64,000 nt of DNA from Mycocentrospora acerina (GCA_022701365.1 JAKUHH010000230.1:1-64000); one strand, 5' to 3'. Shown: positions 1 through 11,489, counted from the first letter of the stretch. Made by a program: numbers and translations. Notes: generated by a model from the letters alone, not told the origin.

Positions 1-60
1 GGAGAGAGGGAGAGAGGGAGAGAGGGAGAGAGGGAGAGAGGGAGAGAGGGAGAGAGGGAA
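1..60. repeat. Octanucleotide microsatellite (GGAGAGAG)7 in a P450 intron
   Basis: Seven perfect copies of an 8-bp unit, beginning at the window edge, so the array may be longer. On the coding (minus) strand it is an unbroken pyrimidine tract just downstream of the donor at 80, inside the last visible intron of the P450 gene. Confidence 0.95.
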
Positions 61-1616
61 GGTGGATTGGAACAACGTACTTCTTCCCCAAGCAATTTCT
101 CGGTCCGAACGAAAACGGGTTTAAGCTCTCTCTATTATCATCCTTGTACCGTTCATCTCCCAGCCATCGCTCCGGCACGAAAATGTCTGCATCTTTGTAG
201 TTTCTGCTCGAGTGATTCGTCGCATGCTGTGAGACACTCACCGATGTACCCGCGGGGATAAAGTGGCCAGATATATTCCCACCGCCAGGGGGCACTGATC
301 TTGGGAACCCCGCAGGCACGGGTGGGTAGTAACGCAAGCCTTCTTGCTGGCAGGCGATCATGTAGTCCAGCTTGTTGACTTTTTCAATGTTGATGTCAGA
401 GTAGGAAGAGAAGGTGCTGCGGATCTCATGCACGACTTTGGCGAGCTTGGAAGGATTTTTCAGAAGCAGATATGTCACGCCAGAGAGGGCTGTGGCTGTG
501 GTTTCTGACCCCGCGATGAGGAAGACGAGAGCATTTACATCCATTTCTGGTCGAGTCAGTGCTTTTGACTCTGTGCCTTGGTTTGAGAGAATGAAGGAGA
601 AGAAATCTGGACGTGAGGATTCTTGGTCTTCTAGTCGTGACGAGACTTTGGCATGCACCATGCTGTAGAATTCTTTGCGGATTTGAATTCTCTCGGATGT
701 CCTGTCGTTGAATATGTCTTTCATATAGTCGTAAAAGGCTACTATGGGGTATCTTGCCCGTGTTGCGAGAAACCCTGAGGCGCGGAGGAAGCCCAAAACC
801 ATATCGACCCAGACATGGTATTGGTTGTCACGAAGACAGTATAGAGGCGTACCAAATGAAAGGTCGGTGATGATGTCGAATGTTGTGTAGTTATACCATC
901 GCATGATATCTACGGGTTGGCCTTGCCGTGCGTGTTCGTCTAGACGATGGACTAGAAGGTCTACGTATCCTTGAACAAGCGATTCTTGCTGTCGCAATGC
1001 TTTATCGCTGAATGCATGTGATAAGTTTCTGCGGATACGAGAGTGATCTTCTTCGTTCGCTTGGATGATAGACCAGGTGTCATTGATTGGCCGAGGGAAC
1101 CAGCTTCGATCTTTGAGATATGGGCCGGTATTTTTGTGTTTTCCAATCCTGAACCCATAGATGTCTGGCCAAGCTGTTTCCCCAGAGATGAATCTTAATT
1201 GATAAAATCAGCAAGTAGTTCGAGAATACCTCATGTAGTGAACGTTACTCACGAAACTTCGGTAGGAGCTGTGCGTACTGCGTCTCCGTACTTTTCGTGA
1301 AGCTCCCGAAGCCATTTTGTCATGTTTCCACAACGCATGTGGATTGTATAAGGAATACCTGATATGCGTGCTAGAAAAGGCCCCGGAATATGTTTCAATG
1401 GGTGGAAGAAGACATTGTAGATGAGACTATATAGCGTGTAAAGGGCCGTCTAACATCTGTTAGTGACAACAACAGAATACAGCAATGAACCCAACTTGGT
1501 TTGAGAAACTCGAGGTAAATGCTTACCAACGCGAAGAAGATACCTAACGTGGAGCCAGCGCCTAAAAAGCTGGATTGCAAGAGGTTGCTCGGAGAGTCTA
1601 GTGTTGAGGATGCCAT
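1..1616 (-). CDS. Cytochrome P450, CYP65/isotrichodermin hydroxylase-like, 3' end off the window
   Basis: Haem-thiolate monooxygenase, expected at the ER membrane. Exons read on the minus strand: 1527..1616, 1253..1449 and 81..1193; a GTACGT donor at 80 opens an intron that runs off the left edge, so the last ~40 residues are missing. The visible part is ~466 residues. The N-terminus has a hydrophobic anchor followed by a proline hinge (HIPGPFLARISG). The I-helix has AGSETT from about A323, the K-helix ExxR is EGLR at E380, then FVPERW and the haem loop FSFGPRNCLG with cysteine 463. All catalytic landmarks are intact. The I-helix acid-threonine pair is E-T instead of the commoner D-T or E-T variants, which is normal for this group. 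The substrate cannot be told from sequence; no polyketide or peptide synthetase lies beside it. The family call is by motif and overall resemblance to fungal trichothecene-type P450s. Confidence 0.9.
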
Positions 1617-2644
1617 GATGAAGATTCAGAAGCTTCAGAAGCTGAACCAACAGAATACCGAACTAGAATGCTGCCTGGGAAACAATGTATTTATACGTTA
1701 TTACCTCAAATGCATGCAATTGTAGAACAAGGCGAATCAAATCGTTGTCAACGTCATGCTCGATTCTGAGATCAGCACATACAATGTCAGGTGTTCCAAT
1801 TAAATAGATGATGTGCACAGTTATTACCGAGAACTGGATGTAACCCACCTCGTTATGGCTGGCGGTGATGGGCGTATGTCGTTTCTGGTTGCTTCGTCGA
1901 ATAGTGCAAGGATCGCTGGGAATATTGCCAATTACTGATAAGCTTTCGCCTTATTTTAGACGAGGAGTTGAAGAATCCTACGGATGGTCGGAAGGTCAGC
2001 GGAAGATGAAGCTGATGGTGATTCGCCAACTAAGCTCTGAAACTCACTTTTGCCCCAAAATTCAAAATTCGGCATGAAGACCTGTCTATGAAAGTGTCCT
2101 CATATCAGGAATTACGGAGCTCACTCTGGGTACCGTTCATCTGCCTCTCATGAAGTCGCTGCAGGGCGCTTAGTGACAGACGGATTTGGCCTCATTAGTA
2201 GCTCTACTGTTAGGCCAAAGAACAAGCTATTCAGGCAGTAGGTTTCGAGGTCATGGAGGCTAGCACATGGTATGAGTGATGGAGTGATGTCTTTTCCGAT
2301 TGTAGCTGCTTGTTTGGGAGCTTATGTCAGACCTGCTGCGTTTTATATCTTGCTCAAATCGACAGCCTTGACAGCCTAGGCGGATAAAACCCAGTTAAGA
2401 TCTAGCCAACTTCTCTTTAGGTGCTACTTAATCTATTTGATCGATTCTTCTGCCACACAGAGTTGCAAATGTCCTACGCTCGACACCAGAAAGTCCCAAG
2501 GAGCTTCATTCTTTATCGCATCATTCATTGCCGGAGGGAAAATCGTATCCTCTTGCATCTTAATTCGTGTGTGATCGCTTGGTAGAAGATGAAGGGCTAC
2601 AATCACGTCAGCGACCTTAAGTCAATGCTGGAGGATTGTAGTGC
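1617..2644. other. Intergenic, no gene seen
   Basis: Upstream of the P450 and downstream of the small membrane protein gene. Only short open frames without recognisable protein features. I see no RNA gene or repeat. Confidence 0.6.
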
Positions 2645-3019
2645 TTACTCCACATGTGCGCTATTCCAAGTTTTCACAAAAGCCCTAGGAGCCGTCAGCA
2701 TTTACCCTTTCTTTGTTACATCGGCTATATCCATACCTCTGTGTCTTATCGGCATAAGCCTCAGCACTAACTTCCTTGACCCCTACTTTCGCGCCATCCT
2801 TTGTGAAGACTACATTCTTCTTCTCCATCTTGCGCACGCCACGCTCAGCCAGCTCATTTGAGTAAAGGTAGATCTGCGATCGCAAAACGTTAGATACAGC
2901 CCAGGAGATGAGACCTGAATGTCTAGGAAGTGAGCAATTACCTGATATCCCACCCATGCTCCGCCCGCGACAAACAAGAACAGAATGACTAGCGGGACTA
3001 GAGTTCCTAATGCGCCCAT
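2645..3019 (-). CDS. Small single-pass membrane protein, 84 aa, three exons
   Basis: Function unknown. I rebuilt it from exons 2942..3019, 2737..2873 and 2645..2684 (255 nt). The start MGALGTLVP is followed at once by a hydrophobic helix of ~20 residues (VPLVILFLFVAGGAWVGYQ), then a charged tail with SNELAERG, KMEKKN and a TKDGAKVGVKEV segment, ending in a tryptophan-containing tail (AFVKTWNSAHVE). Intron 2 (2685..2736) has a GTATGG donor, a TGCTGAC branch site and CTAG acceptor. Without this splice the frame reads on to a stop at 2685 with a different C-terminus. I recall proteins with a similar KKN-TKDG-KVGVKE tail in other Dothideomycetes, but this is memory and was not searched. Topology and tail suggest an organelle-membrane protein with a cytosolic basic tail; that is inference. 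Confidence 0.7.
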
Positions 3020-3886
3020 TTTGGAGATGACGTGTGGTGTCGGCGTAGGTGTTGGTGCGGGGTAACGAGCGCGTGGGCGAATGTATAAGAGGACAGTTGT
3101 GAGGAATGCGCAAAGAGCGAACGATCGTTTATAATGGCTGAACAAGCGTTCTCTCGCCGTTTGTACAGCCACACTTGGGTGGGTCGGAGGAATTGCAGGG
3201 GCATGAACGGGCCGCTATTTGGCGATCATGAACACATGCAATTCGTTGAGGCAAGTTGTCACGTACAGCAAGTGTTTGACAGGAAAAACGACTGCAGTTT
3301 GGTTGCTTCTTCAATAATTACGATCTTGAGCTGAGGTTCACTGAAGATATTTGTCATGCAACGCAATGCCTACTTGATGCCTCGCAGACTCAACTTTGAA
3401 CATATTCCAACCGATAAGACTAAAAAGCGAAGGATAATCTTCAGTAAGGGCTTAAATGATTCACGGCATCAGACTGATCCTCTCAGGTGAAGTGCTATAG
3501 CATATTCTAAACCGCAGCCACAATTTTTGGCTTCACTATGTGCCAAGACAAACCATCCCCCCACATCCCCAGCACCAAGCGAAACATCACCTCTCTCCAA
3601 CAGTACTAGGTTGCATGATAGTATCCACTATATACTACCAGGAGTTCAATCCCATATGTTTCAAAGTACACGGGCAAACAAGGAGGCAGGGTGTCGATAC
3701 ACATGACGGAGATACATTGATTGTCTAGCATGACAAGGCTGAATAGTATTGCAGGTGGCAAGATGGTCTCTCATAGGTCTTCTATTTTGCTACATTTCTA
3801 CGTTATCGTTGAGTTCTGTTCGCATTTAACATTAGGATTCACTTCATTCGTCATGCATCCTGGCGGAGTCTCGTTAATTCGTTCCT
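3020..3886. other. Intergenic, no gene seen
   Basis: Region between the start of the 84-aa membrane protein gene and the 3' end of the DUF985 cupin gene. Open frames here are antisense shadows or short. Nothing further recognised. Confidence 0.5.
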
Positions 3887-4442
3887 TCAGTTCGTCCCAT
3901 CGTTTGGCGTCCAATTCGGTTCTGCAAGCTCAAATCCACTTGCGGAGAAACTGGGCGCCATTGTTGTTCCGACCAGCGTCCACTCTCCAAGACTCCGGGC
4001 TCTTTGCCACTGGTTACCTAGGATTGCGATCTGTGGCGACTGGCCCTTAAGGATGTCATCACCAAGAACCTTCTGCTGAGTCGCAGTGCCATTGTTCCAA
4101 GAAAGCTCGAGTGTAAGAGGAGCTCCGGCCTAATACTGTTAGGTATAAATCCATCAATGAGGTAAATAGCGTTCTCACGTAGTGATGCCAGATCTCTACA
4201 GCGTCGACTTTGTGCCAGTAAGATGCACCGACCTTGCCTTCCAACAAATAGTAGATGGCTGTTGAAATCGAACGGTTATTAGTCTTAACGGAGTCCTCGA
4301 ATGACTGAATATAGTATCCCTTCTCGACATTTGGCACCAGGCTGAGTTTCTTAATAACATCCTGCGCGCTTGTGCGCTTCGTTGGTGCTGCGGCCGCGCT
4401 CATCATCGAAACCGCTAGGAGGATTGTAGCAAAGAAATGCAT
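3887..4442 (-). CDS. Secreted DUF985 (Cupin_5) domain protein, 168 aa
   Basis: Two exons: 4179..4442 (88 codons) and 3887..4129. The intron has a GTGAGA donor and TATTAG acceptor. Residues 1-19 are a typical signal peptide (MHFFATILLAVSMMSAAAA) followed by PTKR. The rest is one beta-barrel of the DUF985/Cupin_5 type: the SISTAIYYLLEG segment, the WHHY metal-site strand that spans the splice junction, LGDDILKGQSPQ, and the C-terminal signature GNQWQRARSLGEWTLVGTT followed by APSFSASGFELAEPNW. Family members are usually cytosolic and of unknown function (some linked to sugar epimerases), so a secretion signal is less usual. Length matches the family plus the leader. A TATA-like stretch (TATATA) lies ~20 nt upstream of the ATG near 4461. 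Confidence 0.85.
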
Positions 4443-5282
4443 GCTGATAAGGTGAAATCAATATATAGTCCTAATATGATTGGATAATCAGATTCTGCGG
4501 TCTGGGTCGGGGTCTGTCTTTGATTCGAGGGACAACTTGGAGGATTCACTGAGGAATGTCAACTGGTCAACATGCCTTTAAGACCGCGACTGAGACCGAG
4601 AGCTGCGGTAATTGTCTAATGCACGTAGTTTCTTCGTCATTGGCTACTGCAGACCGCTTGTACGGTCTAAGCTTGAGCGCAGCCGGACCACGATCCTTTA
4701 AGTGCTGCACATTTCCTATCTCGACTCAATTGAATATAGGCAGTCGCGTTCGCAATCTTTAACGGCCCTTTTCAGCTTCATGGCCAAGAAAAGGACTTGG
4801 ACTGACGAGCTTTTACGTGATAGCCTAAATGTCACTTTTTTCGTACGAAAAAGAATAAATTGAATACAGTGAGTTCTTCCGGATAACAATCGTACTATGA
4901 GGATTCATCAGTTGATTCCTCGACCGTTAGGTTCTTCTTACTGGGAGAGATTACGGCTCACGCGCCTACTTTCCCTTTTGAGATGTAAATCCTTATTGCT
5001 CGGGTCCGGGCCATCCCACACATCAATGCAAGAGCGGGTGTCAGAAATGCTCGGCCCGTCGCGATAGTAGGACCGTGGGTGATACGATCTCCCCTGTTTT
5101 GCCGTACGCAAATCACAAGCTGGAGACACTTTCCTCATGGGGGAGCGGAGAGCTTTACGGTGACCTGCTTGTCTCATTTCAATGATCGATGTTGCACATT
5201 TTGTACTCGTCCTTATGTTTTGTTGACTTCACCGAGTAACCATCAGATTTCCTAACCGCAGAATTCTCGTCAACGAACCAAG
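4443..5282. other. Intergenic (divergent promoters), no gene seen
   Basis: Shared upstream region of the secreted cupin (minus) and the 7-TM protein (plus). A TATATA stretch near 4461 faces the cupin gene. An open frame on the minus strand at 4938..5177 has no protein-like features and I do not call it. Confidence 0.5.
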
Positions 5283-6290
5283 ATGGCTGACGACACCATT
5301 ACGCTAAACGCCGTTCAGGAACTGAAAGCAGATCTTCCAGTCGCCATGACAATGGCAGCTTTTGTGGCTGTCAGTTGGTACATATGCATCGAACTTAACA
5401 TTCGACTGTTCTTCACATTTCGACGACGCCGTGGATTATACTTCTGGAGTTGCCTCCTATGCTCATGGGGTGCTCTAATTCAGTCTCTGGCCACTATTTC
5501 GACAAACTTTGGCGTGTGGAATAACAGAATCGCGGCTATGATCGTGATCTACATATCGTGGTTCTTCATGGTCGTGCCTCAATCCTTTGTTCTCTACTCT
5601 AGACTACATCTCGTCATAACCAATTGGGTTCATGTACGTTGGATTCTATACACAATAAGCGCCGTCTCGGTGGTCTTCTCGGTTCCGACGATGATAATGG
5701 GTGTCCTAGCGGTAAGCTCACTCAGCGCTATCGACTGCTATCTGAGTACTAATTCGCGGTAGCAAACCGTATTGAACGAATCATTAGAGAAACAGTATCT
5801 TATATGGGACAAGCTCCAACTGACGGTCTTCTTCGTGCAAGAGACTGTCCTTTCGCTATTTTACATAATCCACACACGACGACGCCTCACTGAAGACGCT
5901 GGCCTCTCAAAAAACAGAGTTGATAACGACCGTACCGTTCACCAGCACCTGATATACGTTAATATACTCGTCATTTTCCTCGACTGTAGTCTCCTGGCAC
6001 TTTCCTTCGCAAATCTATTCTATGTTCAAAGTGCGTATAAGCCTTGTGTATATGGTGTCAAGCTGCGCGTGGAATTCGCCATCTTGAACCGACTTATCAA
6101 CTCTGTTCAACGCCCTTCACGTACTACGTCTAGTCCTCGTACAGGTTGGATCAAATCCAAACGGAGTTCAAATACAGATGCTGTGCGTCTGGCGAGTATA
6201 GGCGGCCAAAGCGATACAAAGGTGGATTCACAGGCTAGCCGTAACTCCAAATTCTATGTCCAAGGTGTTATCCCTGAGCCATCACCTTGA
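5283..6290 (+). CDS. Fungal seven-transmembrane integral membrane protein, 318 aa
   Basis: Two exons, 5283..5711 and 5763..6290; the 51-nt intron has a GTAAGC donor, a TACTAAT branch site and GTAG acceptor and joins GVLA to QTVLNESL in frame. Hydrophobic helices are seen at about residues 19-40, 52-73, 85-110, 120-143, 156-178 and 200-225, with a weaker seventh near 235-255. The C-terminal ~60 residues are polar, rich in Ser, Lys and Arg. The pattern (FFTFRRRRG loop, then six or seven helices, cytosolic tail) fits the family of fungal integral membrane proteins now labelled DUF7703, related in layout to PTH11-like receptors but without a CFEM domain. Its ligand and role are unknown. Family assignment is by topology and general resemblance. 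Confidence 0.75.
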
Positions 6291-6405
6291 CAAGACATTT
6301 GGTCAGTGTTGGTCAATTTACAAGCGAGTATCGACTGGGGAAGTATTGAAGATGAGAGCATCACTTTGGAAGCGCTATTGATGTACTGTATCACCATTGT
6401 CCCGC

Positions 6406-7695
6406 TTACTTCCACTGTGCGCTCCAAGTCTGCTCTCCCTTCCTGAACGGAACGACTTGAACGCTTACGCCATCCTTCTTTAGCACATCGATAATCGTCT
6501 CTTGGTGCTTTCTTAAAACAATCTTCTCGCCCTTTTTATCCTCTACACCGTAGAACCTTCTTCCCCACGAACTGAAGAAACCGCTTAATACCTCTTTCGT
6601 AATATCCTCCTCATTGAGCACGCCCCTCTCAACACCTGTCTCCAGAGCATCGAGGACATAACCCAAAGCATAAGGCTGCGTGAAAACGCCTGCAGCAACT
6701 TTGTCCTCGCCTCTCTTCTTCAGTTGGTCGTGAGGAGCAGAATCAGTGCCAAGGAAGAAGCGACCATTGCTACCTACCACTGCCTTGAGGAGAGCGTCGC
6801 GATCCTCAGGTGTCTTGGCAACTGGCTTGCAGAAGCAAAATGGGTCGCCCGCCCAGTCGTCGATGATAAGAGATAGGTGATGTGCAGTGATTGTACCAGC
6901 AACGGTCGGGCCACAGGCGCTGACTGCCGCCAAGGCGGCGGCAGTGCTGCAATGCTCGAGAATGATACGTAGCTTGGGGAACCTTTGGTGGAGAGCCTTG
7001 AAAGTAGGTAGGAAAGCTGGCTCTGCATTAAGAATAGTAATAGCATTCTTGTTCTTTGTGGCCGAAGTGTGAGCATTCGTAGGTGTAGAGGGTACCTCGC
7101 CGTGCAAGTTAAGGATCATGTTTTGCTTTTCCATTTCCTCGAACACGGGATAGAAAGTCTCGTAGTCAATGACTCCTGAGGAAGAGTTCTGCTTATCTCA
7201 GCTGTAGTTATTGGAAAGTATGAGAGATGCTTACCGTGGTGACACCTGCTGGATAAGACTTGACACCCGTGATTCCAGCCTTCTTCGCCTCACGAATTAC
7301 TTCTGGAGTTATAGACTCGTGGAGATATAGCGACATGAGGTAGTCCACATTCGGTTCGATTGCTTGAAGTCGATCGCGATACTCGAGGCATTGCTGGACA
7401 GTCGTGACTGGTGGGACAAGATTTGGCTAGATTGCTTCAATAGGCATTCGTAATAGCCTCAAATATACAACAAACAGGCATCATAACTTGAAAAAAAACG
7501 ACAGGAACAGTCGAAGAGAAGTGACTAACGTGCAAGCTCAAAGTCAGGGCATTATCTTACCATGACATACACCTGATTCACACCACCACTGCGAATTGTG
7601 GGCGTGACGAGCTGCGACATTTCGCCATCTCGTAGATGCACGTGAGCATCGAACGCGGCTGGCAATTCAATCTCACTTAACTTAGTGAACGACAT
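6406..7695 (-). CDS. URA4: Dihydroorotase, 369 aa
   Basis: Cyclises carbamoyl-aspartate to dihydroorotate in de novo pyrimidine synthesis; cytosolic zinc enzyme of the class II type. Exons: 7561..7695, 7235..7426 and 6406..7188. I take the start MSFTKLSE because it puts the first metal motif at the expected distance from the N-terminus; an in-frame ATG at 7827 would add 44 residues without homology features. Metal and catalytic residues are all visible: H18 and H20 (DAHVHLRDG), the carboxylated lysine K101 (GVKSYPAG), H138 (LNLHGEVP), H188 (LEHC) and D258 (LGTDSAPH). The first intron (7427..7560) is long for this window at 134 nt. Full length and intact. The multifunctional fungal URA2 protein has only an inactive dihydroorotase-like region, so this separate enzyme is needed. 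Confidence 0.95.
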
Positions 7696-9308
7696 GACGA
7701 CAGTGATATTCAAGGAGCTGTACAGTACGATGATTGCTGTTGCTGAGAATTTTGAGGTTGCTGAACGGGCGAGATCGGGCTGGCTGTGATTGGACGCTGA
7801 GCGACCCTCCCTCTCAATCAAAAACAAGCCACGAGCTCGACTGCGAGTTCAGGCACAAGCTTGACTATTCCCGACGAGACGTCTTGCAACTGTAGATGAG
7901 CCCTCGATCTTATGATAGCTATGCTTGCAAGTCTCGATAGTTCTTTGCTCTGGGTTATCCTTGAGGCTGTAAATAACTTTGAGCTTGCTCGATGTTGTCG
8001 CTGCACATGATCATGATGTACGAGAAGTATTCTGTCAGCACAAGATCACTTTCGATCTTCTCAGAGACGACATATTTCATGAGACTTCAGTCTGGATGGT
8101 TTGGATCCCACAACGCAGTGCTCGGCTAATTCCTCGCCGTTCAGCTTTAATGGTTCATGCCAGTGTGGCCGGAGCTTCGGCGCCATATTCCATGTTCAGT
8201 GTTTGCAAAAGTCTGCCTGGGTAGGTATCCTGCTACCAAGGTGCCGCCATAGGGTATCAAGTACTAGCATGATTTCGCCTGTTTGCTCCACGGTATTAGT
8301 TCTCATAAGAAACCTGTCCATGTTCATTGGGATGTCAACCTCTCAATTTTGAAGAAGTTAGAGTACTTTTTTGACTCATGTTACGTGCCTCATTGCAGTG
8401 TATCCACATGTAAAATCAGGATCCGCGTTACTTTTTGAGGTAGCTTGAAAGTACCAGTGACATTCTGAGCATCGATATTCAGCAGCTTCATGCAGTCTTA
8501 ACAACACACGACTATTAGCTTCACGCCACTTTTACCAAAAAATCATAAACGAACCCACAACTGGGTTGTATGATGTTTTTTCCTGCAGTACACCCATTCC
8601 GTGCGCTGCGCACCGTCCGCAGAGTTTTCTCAGCAGTGCGCGCTGTATAATTTTAGATTGAACTGCAAAAGCCTCTACATTTTCAATTTTCTTCCTAAAC
8701 CTGATCTTGTCGCTTTACAGTCATGGGTTGCAACAACAAATGTGAATGCGGAGTGATCCTCGCATCTTGCATCGGGAACATTTACCGTTCGTCGCTCACC
8801 AAATACATTCACTTAGCCAGCCTTCACTCCTCCTCATTGGTGTCTACAAAGTTCGCCCGATGTCTATTTTCGGACCGAGCGGTTGTTATCGATCCAGTTG
8901 TGTACAGCTATGGTCGTTCAAAGGCCGAGCATCGGGCCGCGGGATTTGTGTCCAGTACCCAACCACTTGGTTCGTTGGAGCAATAGCAAGCAAGCTCAGC
9001 ATAGTGCATGGCGATCAAACAGGAACAGCATAAACAATGACGAGAAGATCTGAGATAAGAACGAACGCGCCTTGTGTTTATAGAATAAAGTTCGTTGTAA
9101 TTCATCTCCTTGTGATCAAACCAATATGAGCTGGTTGATTGCTCTGTTCTCACAGGGCTGACCAACCCAAGAAGGACTTTGTGAAGACGACTTTCATTTT
9201 GCATAGCATGAGCGACCCATTCAACGTGTAATGGTCTCGTGTATGAGCTATGCTAAGCATCAAACGCTACCACAATGCGCATCGAGCTCTCTTCGTCTCT
9301 TTTACCCC

Positions 9309-9321
9309 GGACCGTTGGTCC
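9309..9321. promoter_or_regulatory. Inverted repeat GGACC-N3-GGTCC upstream of multicopper oxidase
   Basis: Five-base perfect arms around a 3-base spacer, ~290 bp upstream of the multicopper oxidase start. The site includes CGG/CCG half-sites of the kind bound by Zn2Cys6 factors, but no specific factor can be named. Confidence 0.35.
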
Positions 9322-9484
9322 CACCAGGTGTGCCCTCGGCCGACTCAGGAACACCACACGCTTGTCACGGAAGGCTCACCATTGGTGATTGGAAGCCATC
9401 TAGTGAGTAGTCATAACCCGCAGGAGGGTTCCCTCTCGCGTTTCTCGCATGCCCGAAGCTTTGTAAATAGCCGGATACGGACCT

Positions 9485-9500
9485 AGAAGCCCGGGCTTCT
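9485..9500. promoter_or_regulatory. Perfect 16-bp palindrome AGAAGCCCGGGCTTCT
   Basis: Self-complementary over all 16 bases, centred at 9492/9493, 35 bp upstream of the TATA box of the multicopper oxidase gene. Position and symmetry suggest a dimeric regulator site. Confidence 0.5.
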
Positions 9501-9534
9501 TTTCCTCTATCAAAAGGAGGCTTACTCATAACTC

Positions 9535-9541
9535 TATATAT
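9535..9541 (+). promoter_or_regulatory. TATA box of the multicopper oxidase gene
   Basis: TATATAT 69-75 nt upstream of the ATG at 9610, in correct orientation and at a usual fungal distance. Confidence 0.5.
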
Positions 9542-9609
9542 TCTGAGCGTCATGGCTGGAAATTCTCGAATGAACCTCAAGGTCAAATTCATCGACGAGA
9601 GCCACAAGG

Positions 9610-11489
9610 ATGCGTTGGCCAAATTTTCTTGTTCTATTCACGACGGCAGCAATCGTTGCAGGTACAAAGCATGCTTCGACCAACGATACCCGACTACATC
9701 GCCACGACAAAACTTTTACCCCTGATTTCTATCTCAAGGTTACTTATGAAAATGTGTCTGTAGCGTGCCAGCACCGTATGTCCGTTCTGGTAAACGGTAC
9801 TTTACCTGGACCGGCATTAAGACTTCCGCCTGGACGAACGAGCTGGGTGAGAGTATGCAATGGAATGGAGGAGTATAATACGACAATGGTACCCCATATA
9901 TTTGAAACCGAATAAGATGACTACTAACAGTTCTCAGCACTGGCACGGTCTCAGCCAACGCACAGCACCTTTCAGTGACGGCACCCCTGTCACTCAATGG
10001 CCCATTGCCCCTCATCAATGCTTTGATTACGAAATCCATCCAGAGATAGAAGACTCTGGGACATACTTCTACCACTCCCACGTCGGATTTCAAGCTGTCA
10101 GCGCAGCCGGGCTGCTAGTTATTGAGGATGCTGGAGACGCACCCTACGAATACGATGAAGAACGAGCTATCCTCTTCCAAGACTACTACAACAAGACTGA
10201 CGATACGCTCGAGCATGGCCTGACAGCAACTCCGTTCGTCTGGTCAGGTGAAGTGAACGCGGTATTGCTGAACGGTGTTGGCACAGCACACGAGATGGCC
10301 GGTGATCCTAAGTGTGCTCTTCCGATAATCGATGTTGAGCCTGGGAAGACATACCTTTTGCGCTTTGTAGGTGGAACCGCCCTCTCCATGGTTTCATTTG
10401 GCATTGATGGCCACTCCGAACTGGACGTAGTAGCCGCCGATGGGCACTACACAAAGCCGTATCGCATCGATCACATGCAAGTCTCCCCCGGCCAACGCTT
10501 CGAAGCACTTCTTCGCACCAAACCCGCCGATCAAGTCGGCAATAAAACAGACTACCTCATCCAATTTGAAACAAAAGACCGCCCACGCGTATTCACCGGC
10601 TTTGCCATCCTAAGATACTCCAATGCACTCCCCTCCATCACCGCCGCACCATCCCTCGCACCCCTCAGCCTCTCAAACGAAACATACAACTTCCTCGAAT
10701 ACGCCCTCGAACCTCTCGTCCCGAATAACTTCCCCTCCGCCGCCGAAGTCACTCGCCGCGTCTACATCGACAACGTGCAACTCACGCAATCCAGCATCAT
10801 CTGGCAAATGGACGGCCTCAATTGGACGGAACATAGCCCCGCAAATTCGCCCCCCTACCTCGTCGATATCTACAAGAACGGCCCGTCCGCAATGCCAAAC
10901 TACACCGCCGCGGTGCAAAACGGCGGCTGGGACCCATATACGCTAACGTGGCCTGCGAAGCTGGGCGAGGTGCTAGAGATTATCATTGTGAATACGGGGA
11001 GCTTGGTGAATAACGGTGGAGGCATGGACTACCATCCCTTTCACATGCATGGGAGTCATTATTATGATTGTGGGAGTGGGAATGGGACGTATGACCCTGT
11101 GGCAAATGAAGAGAAGCTCAAGGGGTATAGTCCTGTGCAGCGGGATACGACGAATTTGTATCGGTACCGAAGCACGGGGACGGCTGGCCATGATGAGGGG
11201 TGGCGGTGCTGGAGGTTGCGGGTGCAGGATGCTGGGGTGAGTCTCTTGTTGTTTAGAGTAAAGGGGGTTGGCTAACTTTTTTGTGTAGTGCTGGATGTTG
11301 CATTGCCATATTTTGCAGCACATGATCATGGGCATGCAGAGCGTGTGGATTATGGGCGACTATGAAGATATTGCCAAGATACCGTATTCGGGCGCTGAGG
11401 GCTATCTGGAGTATGGCGGGACAGCGTATGGTGGGAAGGACTCGCCGCCAGTGGTATGGCAGAATTGGGATGCAGATGAGGACAATTGA
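9610..11489 (+). CDS. Secreted multicopper oxidase, ascorbate-oxidase type, 592 aa
   Basis: Extracellular copper oxidase coupling one-electron oxidations to reduction of oxygen to water. Exons 9610..9888, 9938..11236 and 11289..11489. Intron 1 falls exactly before the first copper motif and intron 2 inside the last one. N-terminal signal peptide (~18 residues). Three cupredoxin domains carry the four copper-binding motifs: HWHG at 94-97, YHSH at 138-141, HPFHMHG in the third domain, and HCHILQHMIMGM with H531, C532, H533 and H537. The T1 axial position is methionine 542, as in ascorbate oxidases and unlike high-potential laccases with Leu or Phe. Many NxT/S sites fit secretion. There is no C-terminal transmembrane helix, so it is not a Fet3-type ferroxidase. 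The best family guess is the fungal ascorbate-oxidase-like group; the substrate is unknown. Codon use changes mid-gene (C-rich around 10500-10900, then G/T-rich). Confidence 0.92.

Larger units (their letters stand above)
7696..9609. other. Intergenic, 1.9 kb, no gene supported
   Basis: Between URA4 (minus) and the multicopper oxidase (plus). Several open frames of 60-98 codons overlap one another in different frames and none shows a domain. A cysteine-rich start (MGCNNKCECG) occurs at 8723 but does not continue as a metallothionein. The last 300 bases hold inverted repeats and a TATA box, listed separately. Confidence 0.5.

Noticed and set aside
8723..9033. Cysteine-rich start MGCNNKCECG suggesting a metallothionein
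   Set aside because: Only four cysteines in the first 16 residues; the frame then becomes ordinary and no intron gives a further Cys-x-Cys pattern. A chance frame is more likely.
1..11489. Idea that P450, cupins, 7-TM protein and multicopper oxidase form a secondary-metabolite cluster
   Set aside because: No backbone enzyme (PKS, NRPS, terpene cyclase, prenyltransferase), no cluster regulator or transporter, and a pyrimidine biosynthesis gene lies between them. A cluster could begin left of the window.
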